Assembly (NCBI GenBank): GCA_030536755.1
Contig: JAUNPJ010000008.1
Coordinates: forward strand, 1 to 64,000
Length of the DNA stretch: 64,000 nt
Reading direction: 5' to 3'
From: Eubacteriales bacterium
GTDB taxonomy: Bacteria; Bacillota; Clostridia; Lachnospirales; Lachnospiraceae
Each line of letters begins with the position of its first letter. Positions within the stretch are counted from its first letter, which is position 1. Positions 18,916 to 26,327 of the stretch are shown here, one piece after another. The position numbers and the translations under genes are program-made. The notes beneath the pieces are model-generated. The model did no database searches. It was not told the origin of the DNA and saw only the letters and a list, made by a program, of their open reading frames with translations.

Positions 18916-18973
18916 ATGCTATTGCTCATGTGGTTATGAAGTATGGTGTATTGATGCCGGAAATGGGAAGCAG

Positions 18974-19180
18974 ATGATGCATCAGGAATTGAAAAAAACT
19001 CATGAATGGAATATGGCGGACACAGTGACTACGATGCGGATGGGGCCTCAGCCTTTCTGCTTTTCATTCCTTTGAAATCTATTGGGTTTCTTGTTGTTTA
19101 TACTTTTGCTGATTCGCTTTTTTCCTCTTTTATATCATTTTATATCAGATTCTTCCAGGAGAGATCTGGTATGCCGTCTT
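18974..19180 (+). pseudogene. Degenerate copy of the CDP-alcohol phosphatidyltransferase gene found at 25181
   Basis: The sequence follows the 5' part of the intact gene at 25181-25723 closely (HEWNMADTVTTMRMG against HKWNMADTVTTMRMG), then frameshifts. It lacks the internal part carrying the catalytic D-x2-DG-x2-AR motif and resumes at the segment around CGCCTTTTTCCTCTTTTATATC and IRFFQERSGMP in the alternative frame. It is an internally deleted duplicate. An open frame from 19006 to 19632 reads through it into a TetR fragment but is a chance fusion. Confidence 0.75.
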
Positions 19181-19632
19181 GGGGATTTGATGAAAAAAAG
19201 GAAATTGTGACAGCGGCTATGGAACTGCCGAAATGGAATCCCGGGTTATCAGAGAGAGATTTCACCCATCATGGAGATCTGGAAGAGGATTTAACTTCTT
19301 TTTCCAGTATTTATATGAGCAAAGTGACACCACAGATGGTAAAGGTTTCCATCGGTCTCAGATCTGCGGAGCTGCAAGGAGCAGCACTTCCTGGGATTAT
19401 GAAGGTACCTATGGTTTTCAAAGAAGTATTGGTGAATTACTTTACGCAAATGATAACAGAAGGAAAGATACGTGATTGCAATGTAGAGAGTATTTCATTA
19501 CAATTTATTGCTATGAATTTTGGGTTTGTATTCCTGGATGCTTCCTTTGGTGATCAATTGGTCGGTGTTTCCAGAGAGGAATATATCAGAAACAGTATCA
19601 GAGTTTTTGTTTCAGGTATCTGTGTATCATAA
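19181..19632 (+). pseudogene. C-terminal fragment of a TetR-family regulator
   Basis: The last 145 or so residues of the open frame (from KKEIVTAAMELPKWNPG to the end) resemble a TetR-family ligand-binding C-terminus, including a typical ending (VESISLQFIAMNFGFVFLDA...SIRVFVSGI). The helix-turn-helix that should precede it is missing and replaced by the phosphatidyltransferase relic. The tract between 19181 and 19632 remains open, so decay or recombination is recent. Confidence 0.6.
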
Positions 19633-19979
19633 AGTTTGATGTTAACGTGCTGAAGGAAAGTCAGCACGTTAAAAAATAATCTAAATGCAAGTGAATACTT
19701 GCAAAAAAGGAGGAGAAGATGAGAGTAAAACAGATAAAAATTGATTTTCATGTCACACCTGAAACAAAATGTCAATAGTTTTTTCATCAAAAAAGGCACT
19801 TTTTCCTCTGTTTCCATGAAGTCCGAACGATTGACTTCATTCACCAGCATCCGGTTGATTTTCTCCTGCATCGTCTCTCTTGCGTTCTCATTGTAATGGA
19901 ATCGGACAACATAGGTTGTCTGCCCGATCCTTTTTGTAAATGTATTGCTCTCTGTTTTCATATCTATCGTTTTATTCAT
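19554..19979 (-). CDS. TnpW-like mobile-element protein with non-native tail
   Basis: Minus-strand ATG at 19979 has GAGAGGAG upstream. Residues 1-55 (KTESNTFTKRIGQTTYVVRFHYNENARETMQEKINRMLVNEV) match the small TnpW proteins of Tn4551/Tn5397-like mobilizable elements. The family is normally about 50-70 residues. Here the frame runs on to 141 residues through DNA antisense to the truncated hydrolase and the TetR relic, so the tail is not native and the gene is a truncated remnant. No integrase or recombinase of such an element remains nearby. Confidence 0.6.
   Translation of the reverse strand: MNKTIDMKTESNTFTKRIGQTTYVVRFHYNENARETMQEKINRMLVNEVNRSDFMETEEKVPFLMKKLLTFCFRCDMKINFYLFYSHLLLLFCKYSLAFRLFFNVLTFLQHVNIKLYDTQIPETKTLILFLIYSSLETPTN
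19642..19709. promoter_or_regulatory. Two perfect palindromes between the TetR relic and a truncated gene
   Basis: TTAACGTGCTGA (19642-19653) is exactly repeated in reverse complement at 19661-19672 around a 7-base loop. A few bases on, GCAAGTGAATACTTGC carries a six-base palindrome (around 19687-19702). Neither is followed by a T-run on the plus strand, so terminator function is unlikely. They may be operators for the TetR protein whose C-terminal relic lies upstream. Confidence 0.45.
19719..19778 (+). pseudogene. N-terminal stub of an MBL-fold metallo-hydrolase gene
   Basis: ATG at 19719 has a perfect AAAGGAGG upstream, but the frame stops after 19 residues. The sequence MRVKQIKIDFHVTPE matches the conserved start of Clostridial MBL-fold hydrolases (normally followed by a YVYVYLI-type strand). 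The following DNA belongs, on the other strand, to a TnpW-like gene, so the hydrolase was cut by mobile DNA. Confidence 0.6.
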
Positions 19980-20068
19980 TGAGTTCTCCTCTCTCTGCCA
20001 GCCTCACAATCCTTAAGCAACCGGCAGCACTGCATTAATCAGTTTCTTATAATTTTTCTTTTACTCCG

Positions 20069-20097
20069 TTTACTTTCTACCTTGAATTGGATATAAT
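20069..20097 (+). promoter_or_regulatory. Promoter of the toxin-antitoxin pair
   Basis: TTTACT (20069-20074), a 17-base spacer and TATAAT (20092-20097) lie 52 bases before the AbrB-type antitoxin start. Confidence 0.6.
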
Positions 20098-20148
20098 AGA
20101 ATTAACATCAAGTTTTCTTTAGATTTCAAGAATAGAAAGGATGATTTT

Positions 20149-20406
20149 ATGAACCTTGCAAAAATTTCTTCAAACGGTCAGATCACAGTTCCGGTTGAAA
20201 TCCGCCGTCTGCTCGGTCTGAAATCTGGTGATAAAATTCTGTTTTTGCAGAAACAAAATGGTGAAATTGTAGTCAGCAATGCCTCCGCCCAGGCAATCCG
20301 CAAAGCACAGGCTGCCTTTTCCGGTGTGGCTGAGGAAATGGGTGTCTATAATGAAGATGATATTCAGGCACTTGTGGACGAAGTACGGTACGGAAAGGAA
20401 AGATAA
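20149..20406 (+). CDS. AbrB/MazE/SpoVT-type antitoxin
   Basis: An 85-residue protein with an N-terminal swapped-hairpin AbrB domain (AKISSNGQITVPVEIRRLLGLKSGDKILFLQKQNGEIVV) and a C-terminal helical tail that would bind the toxin. It starts after AGAAAGGA and lies two bases before the PIN-domain gene. This is the standard layout of a type II antitoxin and probable autorepressor. Confidence 0.88.
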   Translation: MNLAKISSNGQITVPVEIRRLLGLKSGDKILFLQKQNGEIVVSNASAQAIRKAQAAFSGVAEEMGVYNEDDIQALVDEVRYGKER

Positions 20407-20408
20407 TT

Positions 20409-20807
20409 ATGCGGATTCTGATTGATACAAACATTCTTTTTTCTGCATTGCTCTTTCCCCGGTCAAAGCCCGCAAAGGCTCTGCTCTATATTGCCCAGAA
20501 CCACGAAATGGTTCTCTGTGACCGCAATATAGCAGAGCTGCGGGACATCCTGAACCGTAAGGCACCCAAATATCTGCCGGATGCAGAAGTACTGCTTGCA
20601 GAAATGTCCTATGAGCTGATCCCTGCAGTTGACCATGCAGAAAAACTGATACGTGATGCAAAAGACCAGCCAATCCTGAATGCCGCCATCGTCTCCGATG
20701 TAGATGTGATCCTGACCGGAGATAAAGACTTTTTAAGTCTCGATATGGAACATCCAAAATGTATGACGGCTGCACAGTTCTTTGAGTATGAAGGCGTAGA
20801 GGAATGA
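20409..20807 (+). CDS. PIN-domain toxin (VapC-like ribonuclease)
   Basis: A 132-residue PIN-fold protein starting MRILIDTNILFSALLF, with Asp6 and the conserved Asn of the PIN core, a central Glu in IAELRDIL, and acidic residues in ILTGDKDFLSL. These form the acidic pocket of an Mg-dependent RNase in the family annotated as putative toxin component, PIN family. It is coupled to the AbrB-type antitoxin and followed directly by a terminator, so the pair is a self-contained cassette. Confidence 0.88.
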   Translation: MRILIDTNILFSALLFPRSKPAKALLYIAQNHEMVLCDRNIAELRDILNRKAPKYLPDAEVLLAEMSYELIPAVDHAEKLIRDAKDQPILNAAIVSDVDVILTGDKDFLSLDMEHPKCMTAAQFFEYEGVEE

Positions 20808-20825
20808 CCTCTGCGCCTTTTTTTC
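20792..20825 (+). terminator. Terminator of the toxin-antitoxin pair
   Basis: GGCGTAGAGG pairs with CCTCTGCGCC across a short loop containing the stop codon, followed by seven T. Confidence 0.85.
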
Positions 20826-21010
20826 TGCAAATTCCTGTCTTGCCCGACAGAGAGAGGACAGTTATTATCCCAGCCGGGACGGTATCCCGATCTGGGATTC
20901 TGTCTCTGCGTCAATGTCAACAAGGCACTTGAAACTTTTAACAATATCTAGCAAGAATTCCCACATCCTCTTAGGTGGTTGGGATGAATTGTAAAGAAGA
21001 ACATTTGTTC

Positions 21011-21100
21011 TTGTGATGTAATGAGCATTGTGGTATAATATACTCAGTCGATAAGAAAGGAAGTCTTTTATTATGAGAGAGTTAGACCACAATGCTCATT
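21011..21100 (+). promoter_or_regulatory. tnpA promoter inside a 15-bp inverted repeat that brackets the start codon
   Basis: TTGTGA (21011-21016), 17 bases, TATAAT (21034-21039) form the promoter. AATGAGCATTGTGGT (21020-21034) is exactly reverse-complemented at 21086-21100, just inside tnpA. Transcripts starting upstream of the element could fold and bury the ribosome binding site and start, while the element's own transcript lacks the left arm. Confidence 0.7.
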
Positions 21101-21489
21101 CAGTTTTTCTGTTGTATTATCACCTTGTTTTGGTCGTAAAATACCGACGAGATGTCTTTGACGATACGGTTTCTGACCGCGCTAAGGAAATCTTTTCTTA
21201 TATCGCACCAAGGTATGGCATTGAGGTTGATGAGTGGGATCATGATGGTGATCATATTCATGTGATGTTCCGGGCTCAGCCAAAGAGTGAACTCAGCAAG
21301 TTTATCAATGCTTACAAAAGTGCCAGCAGCAGACTCCTGAAAAAAGAATTCCCTGCGATTCGAAAAAAACTGTGGAAGGAAACGTTCTGGAGTCAGAGCT
21401 TCTGCCTGCTCACAGCCGGTGGAGCACCGATCGAAGTGATCAAAGAATATATAGAAACGCAGGGGGAGAAACATGGGAAAGAGTCATAA
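21073..21489 (+). CDS. tnpA: IS200/IS605-family TnpA transposase (HUH, Y1)
   Basis: A 138-residue single-strand transposase with the HUH motif HIH (His61, His63) in DHIHVMF and the probable catalytic Tyr126 in KEYIETQG. Length and motifs match intact Y1 transposases. Start ATG has AAAGGAAG upstream. It overlaps tnpB by 17 bases. It cuts and rejoins single-stranded element ends in the lagging-strand template. Confidence 0.93.
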   Translation: MRELDHNAHSVFLLYYHLVLVVKYRRDVFDDTVSDRAKEIFSYIAPRYGIEVDEWDHDGDHIHVMFRAQPKSELSKFINAYKSASSRLLKKEFPAIRKKLWKETFWSQSFCLLTAGGAPIEVIKEYIETQGEKHGKES

Positions 21490-22585
21490 AGCCTTCCAAT
21501 TCCGAATTTATCCAACCGTAGAACAGAAAGAATTGTTTGCGAAGACATTTGGGTGCTGTAGATTCCTCTATAACCAGATGCTTTCAGATAAGATGGAAGA
21601 ATATAAGAAGACTGGGAAAATGTTGAAAACGACACCGGCTGCCTATAAAAAAGAGTTTCCGTGGTTGAAGGAAGTAGATTCTCTTGCCCTGGCGAATGTG
21701 CAGCTGCATCTGGAACGAGCCTACAGAAATTTCTTTGAACGTCCGGAGAGTGGTTTTCCGAAGTTCAAATCAAAGCATCACAGCCGTAATGCATACACGA
21801 CGAATCTGGTGAATGGGAATGTTCAACTTTTTGGGAATGGGATCAAACTCCCCAAAGCTGGTGTGGTAAAGGCGAAGATCCACAGACAGATTCCGGAAGG
21901 ATTTCGGATGAAGGCTGTGACAGTCAGAAGACAACCTTCGGGGAAGTATTACGTCAGTATACTCTTTGAGTACTGTGTGGATGAAAACCAAGTCCAAGAC
22001 AGAGAAAGAAGAGAACGGAAGGTGATCGGTATCGATTATGCGATGCATGGACTAGCCGTATTTTCCGATGGAAGTAAATGCGAATATCCGGATTACTACA
22101 GAAGGTCAGAAAAACGACTGAGCAGGGAGCAGCGAAAGCTGTCACGTTGTAAGCACGGAAGCTCGAATTATCAGAAACAGAAGAAAAAGGTGGCACGGTG
22201 CCATGAGAAGGTCAAAAACCAGAGAAGAGATTTTCATCATAAGTTGAGTCGAACATTGGCGGAAGAGTATGAGGTTGTTGCTGTCGAGGATCTGAACATG
22301 AAGGCAATGAGTCAATGTTTGAATTTTGGGAAGAGTGTTGCGGACAACGGCTATGGGATGCTGCTGAATATGCTCGGTTATAAGCTGGAAGAGCGTGGAG
22401 GAAAGCTGGTAAAGGTAGATCGGTTTTTTCCATCCAGCAAAAGGTGCAGTCAGTGTGGAAAGGTCAAACAGGTATTACCATTGTCAGAAAGGGTATATCG
22501 ATGTGAGTGTGGTTACACGAATGACAGGGACGTGAATGCGGCGATTAATATCAGGGAAGAAGCATTACGGCTGCTCTCTGTATAA
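21473..22585 (+). CDS. tnpB: TnpB RNA-guided nuclease (IS605 OrfB)
   Basis: A 370-residue protein with an N-terminal helix-turn-helix/wedge region (FQFRIYPTVEQKELFAKTFGCCRFLYN) and a RuvC-like domain. All three catalytic acids are present: Asp188 (GIDYAMHG), Glu272 (AVEDLNM) and Asp353 (NDRDVNAAINI). The zinc ribbon CSQCGK ... YRCECG lies between the last two. Length and motifs indicate an active nuclease guided by RNA from the element's right end, cutting sites that match the guide and retaining the element after excision. Confidence 0.93.
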   Translation: MGKSHKAFQFRIYPTVEQKELFAKTFGCCRFLYNQMLSDKMEEYKKTGKMLKTTPAAYKKEFPWLKEVDSLALANVQLHLERAYRNFFERPESGFPKFKSKHHSRNAYTTNLVNGNVQLFGNGIKLPKAGVVKAKIHRQIPEGFRMKAVTVRRQPSGKYYVSILFEYCVDENQVQDRERRERKVIGIDYAMHGLAVFSDGSKCEYPDYYRRSEKRLSREQRKLSRCKHGSSNYQKQKKKVARCHEKVKNQRRDFHHKLSRTLAEEYEVVAVEDLNMKAMSQCLNFGKSVADNGYGMLLNMLGYKLEERGGKLVKVDRFFPSSKRCSQCGKVKQVLPLSERVYRCECGYTNDRDVNAAINIREEALRLLSV

Positions 22586-22774
22586 AAAATATGTCTGTTT
22601 CCAGACGGAATTCGTGTTCATATCTGGACGAAATATAGTTGTTATGCCCGTATTCGGGCTGAAAATCGAACCGCCGGGCAGGCGGGGATAGCTTATTGAT
22701 ACTTGCCCCATTAGGGGCATTGAGTAAGAAGCCCCCACTTCAAACGAAGTTAAGTGGTGAGAGCATGTCACCAT
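22586..22774 (+). ncRNA. Probable TnpB guide RNA (omega/reRNA) region
   Basis: The 190 bases after tnpB contain conserved-looking hairpins (CCGCCGGGCAGGCGGGG around 22670; GCCCCATTAGGGGC around 22705) and end in the GAAGCCCCCACTTC ... TTAAGTGGTGAGAGC structure typical of TnpB guide RNA 3' ends. The guide would be the bases just outside the right end, beginning near 22772. Confidence 0.65.
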
Positions 22775-22801
22775 AGAATAATCTGATACAATATACTTAA
22801 G
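22775..22801. repeat. 27-bp direct repeat, copy 1 (beside IS605 right end, before the UvrA-like gene)
   Basis: These 27 bases (AGAATAATCTGATACAAT...) are identical to 26289-26315 in front of the YesM-like kinase gene. They contain a -10-like TACAAT. This copy directly follows the IS605 right end. Confidence 0.85.
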
Positions 22802-22834
22802 CAGATGAATAATAATGGGGAGGATATAAGAATA

Positions 22835-25087
22835 ATGATTTCTAAAGAACATATTATCATTCGCGGTCTTCGTCAGAACAATCTGAAAAATGTATCGCTG
22901 GATATCCCGAAAGGAAAAATTGTGGTTTTCACCGGAGTATCAGGTTCCGGGAAGTCCAGCATCGTATTTGACACAATCGCTGCTGAGAGCCAGCGGCAGA
23001 TGAACGAAACTTATACTGCTTTTATGCGTGGAAGACTGCCCAAATATGAAAAGCCAAAGGTGGAGAGAATCGACAATCTTTCTGCTTCAGTCATTGTGGA
23101 TCAGTCCCGTCTGGGAGGCAACGCCCGTTCTACTGTGGGTACCATCAGTGATATGTATGCGGCATTGAGACTTTTATACTCCCGTATCGGTCAGCCTTAT
23201 GCAGGAACTGCATCCTATTTTTCCTTTAACGATCCGAATGGTATGTGTCCTGAATGCTCCGGCATTGGCAAGGTGATGACCGTGGATATTGAAAGTCGAA
23301 TAGACCCGGAAAAGACTTGGAACGAAGGGATGGCAGACCTTCCGGCATTCCATGTGGGCAACTGGTACTGGAAGCAGTACGCTGAGTCCGGTTTGTTTCC
23401 GCTGGACAAAAAGTGGAAGGATTTTACGGAACAGGAAAGAAACCGTCTGCTCTACGGCGCGGATACCCCAGATGGTAAGAGGCTGAGCAAAAAAGTAGAT
23501 GGCGTCTCCCACTATCTTCACAGAATGCTGATCCATCGGGATACCTCCACACTGAAGGAAGCTTCCGTCAAACGACTGATGTATCTGGTGGAGGAGAAAC
23601 CATGTCCTTTGTGCCATGGACGGCGCCTCAATAAAAAATCTCTTGCCTGTAAGGTGGAAGGATACAGCATTGATGAAATGTGTGCTATGGAATTTACGGA
23701 ACTTGTCAAAGTGCTGCGCAAAATCACTGATCCAAGAGCCAAAACCATTGTAGAGGCTCTGACTGCGTCTCTTGAGCGTATGATCGATATTGGTCTTCCA
23801 TATCTTTCCATGGATCGGGAATCCTCTACCTTGTCAGGAGGAGAGGCACAGCGTTTAAAGCTGGTACGTTATATGGGCAGTGCCCTTACCGGCATGACTT
23901 ACATTTTTGATGAACCAAGCACCGGAATGCATCCCAGGGACGTGTATCGTATGACAAGACTTTTGCAGAATCTGCGTGACAGAGGGAATACAGTTCTTGT
24001 GGTGGAGCATGACAAGGATGTGATTTCTATTGCTGATGAAATCATTGATGTTGGACCTTTAGCAGGAAAAAATGGTGGTCAGATTCTGTTTCAGGGAAGC
24101 TATGAAGCTTTGCTTCTGTCTGGAACCAGAACGGGAAATGCCATGAAACATATCGAACCGCTGAAAGAAATGCCACGAGTACCAAAAGAATTTCTTCCGG
24201 TACAAAATGCCAGTGTTCATAATCTGAAACATGTATCAGTAGATATCCCACTCAATGTACTGACTGTGGTTACCGGTGTAGCTGGTTCCGGAAAAAGTTC
24301 TCTCATCCGGGATGTATTTGCAAAACAGTATGCCGATCGGGTGGTTTTGGTGGATCAGTCGCCGGTGACTGCCACAGGACGCTCTACTCCGGCTACATTT
24401 TTGGGATTTTTTGATGAGATACGAAAAGTGATAGCGAAAGAAAATGGGGTGGATGTCGGACTGTTTTCTTTTAACAGCAAGGGGGCATGTCCTGTCTGCA
24501 GCGGACGGGGGCAGATCGTCACGGAGCTGGTATTTATGGATCCGGTTACTACGGTCTGTGAAGCCTGCGAGGGAAAAAGATACAGCCAGGAAGCTATGTC
24601 TTATCAATATAAGGGCAAAAACATTGTGGAGATTCTTGAGATGTCTGCCGGGGAGGCCTACGAGTTTTTCAAGGAAAACAGGAAGCTTAAAAAGGCTTTG
24701 GGAGCTATGCTGGAGGTGGGACTGCCCTATCTGTCCCTGGGGCAGCCGCTTAGTACACTGTCCGGTGGCGAGCGTCAGCGTGTGAAGCTGGCAAAAGATT
24801 TGTACAAGAAGGGGAATATCTATGTGTTAGATGAGCCTACCACCGGGCTTCATGCTTCTGATGTAAAGACAGTAATGGAATTGTTGGATGGTTTGGTAGA
24901 CCGGGGAAATACCGTAATTGTCATTGAACATAATCTGGATGTGATGAAGCATGCTGACTGGCTGATCGATGTCGGACCGGATGGCGGTACAGCCGGCGGT
25001 CAGATCGTCTTTACAGGAACACCACGGGAAATGGTCGATAAGGCGCATACCATCACAGCAGAATATTTGAGAAAAAGTATCAGATAA
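22835..25087 (+). CDS. UvrA-like ABC ATPase (UvrA2/DrrC type)
   Basis: A 750-residue UvrA paralog with two ATPase modules: Walker A GVSGSGKSS and GVAGSGKSS, signatures LSGGEAQR and LSGGERQR, Walker B YIFDEPS and YVLDEPT. Zinc modules show as CPECSG, CPLCHG, CPVCSG and CEAC. It is about 190 residues shorter than housekeeping UvrA (around 940), as in UvrA2/DrrC-type proteins linked to drug resistance or DNA-binding-drug tolerance. ATG at 22835 is preferred because GGGGAGG precedes it. It is a stand-alone accessory copy next to an IS element and TetR relics, so a detoxification role is plausible but unproven. Confidence 0.88.
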   Translation: MISKEHIIIRGLRQNNLKNVSLDIPKGKIVVFTGVSGSGKSSIVFDTIAAESQRQMNETYTAFMRGRLPKYEKPKVERIDNLSASVIVDQSRLGGNARSTVGTISDMYAALRLLYSRIGQPYAGTASYFSFNDPNGMCPECSGIGKVMTVDIESRIDPEKTWNEGMADLPAFHVGNWYWKQYAESGLFPLDKKWKDFTEQERNRLLYGADTPDGKRLSKKVDGVSHYLHRMLIHRDTSTLKEASVKRLMYLVEEKPCPLCHGRRLNKKSLACKVEGYSIDEMCAMEFTELVKVLRKITDPRAKTIVEALTASLERMIDIGLPYLSMDRESSTLSGGEAQRLKLVRYMGSALTGMTYIFDEPSTGMHPRDVYRMTRLLQNLRDRGNTVLVVEHDKDVISIADEIIDVGPLAGKNGGQILFQGSYEALLLSGTRTGNAMKHIEPLKEMPRVPKEFLPVQNASVHNLKHVSVDIPLNVLTVVTGVAGSGKSSLIRDVFAKQYADRVVLVDQSPVTATGRSTPATFLGFFDEIRKVIAKENGVDVGLFSFNSKGACPVCSGRGQIVTELVFMDPVTTVCEACEGKRYSQEAMSYQYKGKNIVEILEMSAGEAYEFFKENRKLKKALGAMLEVGLPYLSLGQPLSTLSGGERQRVKLAKDLYKKGNIYVLDEPTTGLHASDVKTVMELLDGLVDRGNTVIVIEHNLDVMKHADWLIDVGPDGGTAGGQIVFTGTPREMVDKAHTITAEYLRKSIR

Positions 25088-25180
25088 GGAAAAAGAATCA
25101 TATTCTGTGATCGGAAGTATTATGTAGAATATTTGATGAACAAATATGTAGAGAAAACCAGATTGTTGAGGAGATAGCAG

Positions 25181-25723
25181 GTGATGTTTCAAAAATTAAA
25201 AAATGCTCATAAATGGAATATGGCGGATACTGTGACGACCATGCGGATGGGTGTCTCTGTCTTTTTATTTTTTCTTTCCTTGGAAACTATTTGGTTTCTT
25301 GTTATCTACACATTTGCCGGTCTGACGGATGTATTGGATGGATGGCTTGCCAGAAGAACCGGAAGAGCAAGTGAGTTTGGCGCAAGGCTGGACAGCATCG
25401 CTGACTTGTTGTTTTACGGTGTTTTACTGGTTCGCCTTTTTCCTCTTTTATATCAGATTCTTCCAGGAGAGATCTGGTATGCCGTATTTGGGATTATCGC
25501 TGTACGTTTTGCGTCGTATATTGCAGCTGCGGTCAAATATCATCGCTTTGCGTCACTGCACACATGGCTGAATAAGTTGACAGGTGCGGCAGTATTTCTA
25601 CTGCCTTATGTACTTTTTTCCCCATTCGGTGTTGTATATAGCTGGGCAGTATGCATTCTGGCATTTGCTGCGTCTGTGGAGGAACTGGATTATAATGTTG
25701 GACGATTATATTTTTCAATTTAA
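25181..25723 (+). CDS. CDP-alcohol phosphatidyltransferase family protein (PgsA-like)
   Basis: A 180-residue membrane protein with the family signature D-x2-D-G-x2-A-R-x8-G-x3-D-x3-D visible as TDVLDGWLARRTGRASEFGARLDSIAD, and about five membrane helices. The enzyme moves a phosphatidyl group from CDP-diacylglycerol to an alcohol; the alcohol cannot be told from sequence. Start GTG 25181 (GAGGAG seven bases upstream) or ATG 25184. A truncated copy lies at 18974-19180. Confidence 0.85.
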   Translation: MMFQKLKNAHKWNMADTVTTMRMGVSVFLFFLSLETIWFLVIYTFAGLTDVLDGWLARRTGRASEFGARLDSIADLLFYGVLLVRLFPLLYQILPGEIWYAVFGIIAVRFASYIAAAVKYHRFASLHTWLNKLTGAAVFLLPYVLFSPFGVVYSWAVCILAFAASVEELDYNVGRLYFSI

Positions 25724-26004
25724 AGCATATCCGGATAAAGGCGCAAAGAGGTTTATCTGGGGAGGAATGAGTGCTGTTATGGGAGAAAAGCCTGCATTAC
25801 ATCCTTATGAATTCAACGTTGCTTTTGTTGTTATATTCCTATTTTTGCATTCATTTTATGATTTTTATGAGAAAGGCAGAAAATCTTGAAAAGATTTTTC
25901 GGGCGAATAGAAATAAGGAATGAGTGTTTACACCTAACCGTTAAGGTGGAAATGTATGCATATATATTTATATACATTTTAAGTAACGGTGTGCAGTACA
26001 GGAG
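25724..26004 (+). other. Intergenic stretch with imperfect inverted repeats
   Basis: No gene with a ribosome binding site was found. Around 25931-25948 CACCTAACCGTTAAGGTG forms a short hairpin, and an AT palindrome with TATATACAT follows. TAACGGTGTG at about 25984 partly mirrors the first arm. These may be remnants of a mobile-element end or a degraded leader. Confidence 0.35.
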
Positions 26005-26163
26005 GCGGTAAAGCGTGGTGCATTACGGCCCGACCGACTTCGTTCCTGGCAGAAGCTGATGAATGAGAATCGATATGTGGAAGATACACAAAGCTATCTG
26101 GCTGAGAAAAAGCAAAAATTTAAAAATATTGCGAAAATCAATAAAAGGAATCGGAAAAGATAG
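26005..26163 (+). pseudogene. C-terminal remnant of an RsgA (YjeQ) ribosome GTPase gene
   Basis: The frame reads AVKRGALRPDRLRSWQKLMNEN...SYLAEKKQKFKNIAKINKRNRK and ends at TAG 26161-26163. This matches the C-terminal tail of RsgA, downstream of its zinc-binding CxH region (normally GCAVK). No start, GTPase or zinc motif remains upstream, so only the last 52 codons survive. Confidence 0.6.
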
Positions 26164-26205
26164 AGAAAAATCAATATCCGTTTAAGGTATGCATCATTGC
26201 ACGAA

Positions 26206-26242
26206 GGAAAAGACGTCAGTATTCAATGCTGGCGTCTTTTGG
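26206..26242 (+). terminator. Terminator after the RsgA remnant
   Basis: AAGACGTCAG pairs with CTGGCGTCTT across an eight-base loop, followed by TTGG. Probably the old terminator of the RsgA gene. Confidence 0.6.
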
Positions 26243-26288
26243 CCTATAAAATTGACACAATTGTCTTGATTATCTGTCTATCCAAAAC

Positions 26289-26315
26289 AGAATAATCTGA
26301 TACAATATACTTAAG
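26289..26315. repeat. 27-bp direct repeat, copy 2 (promoter region of the YesM-like kinase)
   Basis: Identical over 27 bases to 22775-22801. It contains TACAAT and ends at the AAGGAGG ribosome binding site of the kinase gene, so it probably holds the -10 region and transcription start. Confidence 0.85.
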
Positions 26316-26327
26316 GAGGTACGTGAT

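Larger units (their letters stand above)
20941..22774 (+). mobile_element. IS605-type insertion sequence (tnpA, tnpB, guide-RNA region)
   Basis: The element contains an HUH transposase, an overlapping TnpB and structured ends. An imperfect hairpin at the left (around 20956-20990, AATTCCCACATCC... GGGATGAATT) and another at the right (around 22728-22765, CCCCCACTTC AAAC GAAG...GTGG) are the subterminal structures expected for IS200/IS605 elements, which lack inverted repeats and target duplications. Exact boundaries are not certain; the right end probably lies just after GAGCATGTCAC (about 22771). Confidence 0.75.

Noticed and set aside
19006..19632. A 208-residue open frame as one gene
   Set aside because: It is a fusion of two unrelated relics without a ribosome binding site at its start.
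20826..20940. Hairpin-rich DNA between the toxin gene and IS605 as a small RNA gene
   Set aside because: It has palindromic segments (CCCAG...CTGGG) but no promoter or terminator of its own; it is more likely part of an element end.
25584..25889. A 101-residue hydrophobic frame
   Set aside because: It overlaps the phosphatidyltransferase gene in another frame, has no ribosome binding site, and its hydrophobicity reflects the membrane-protein codons below.
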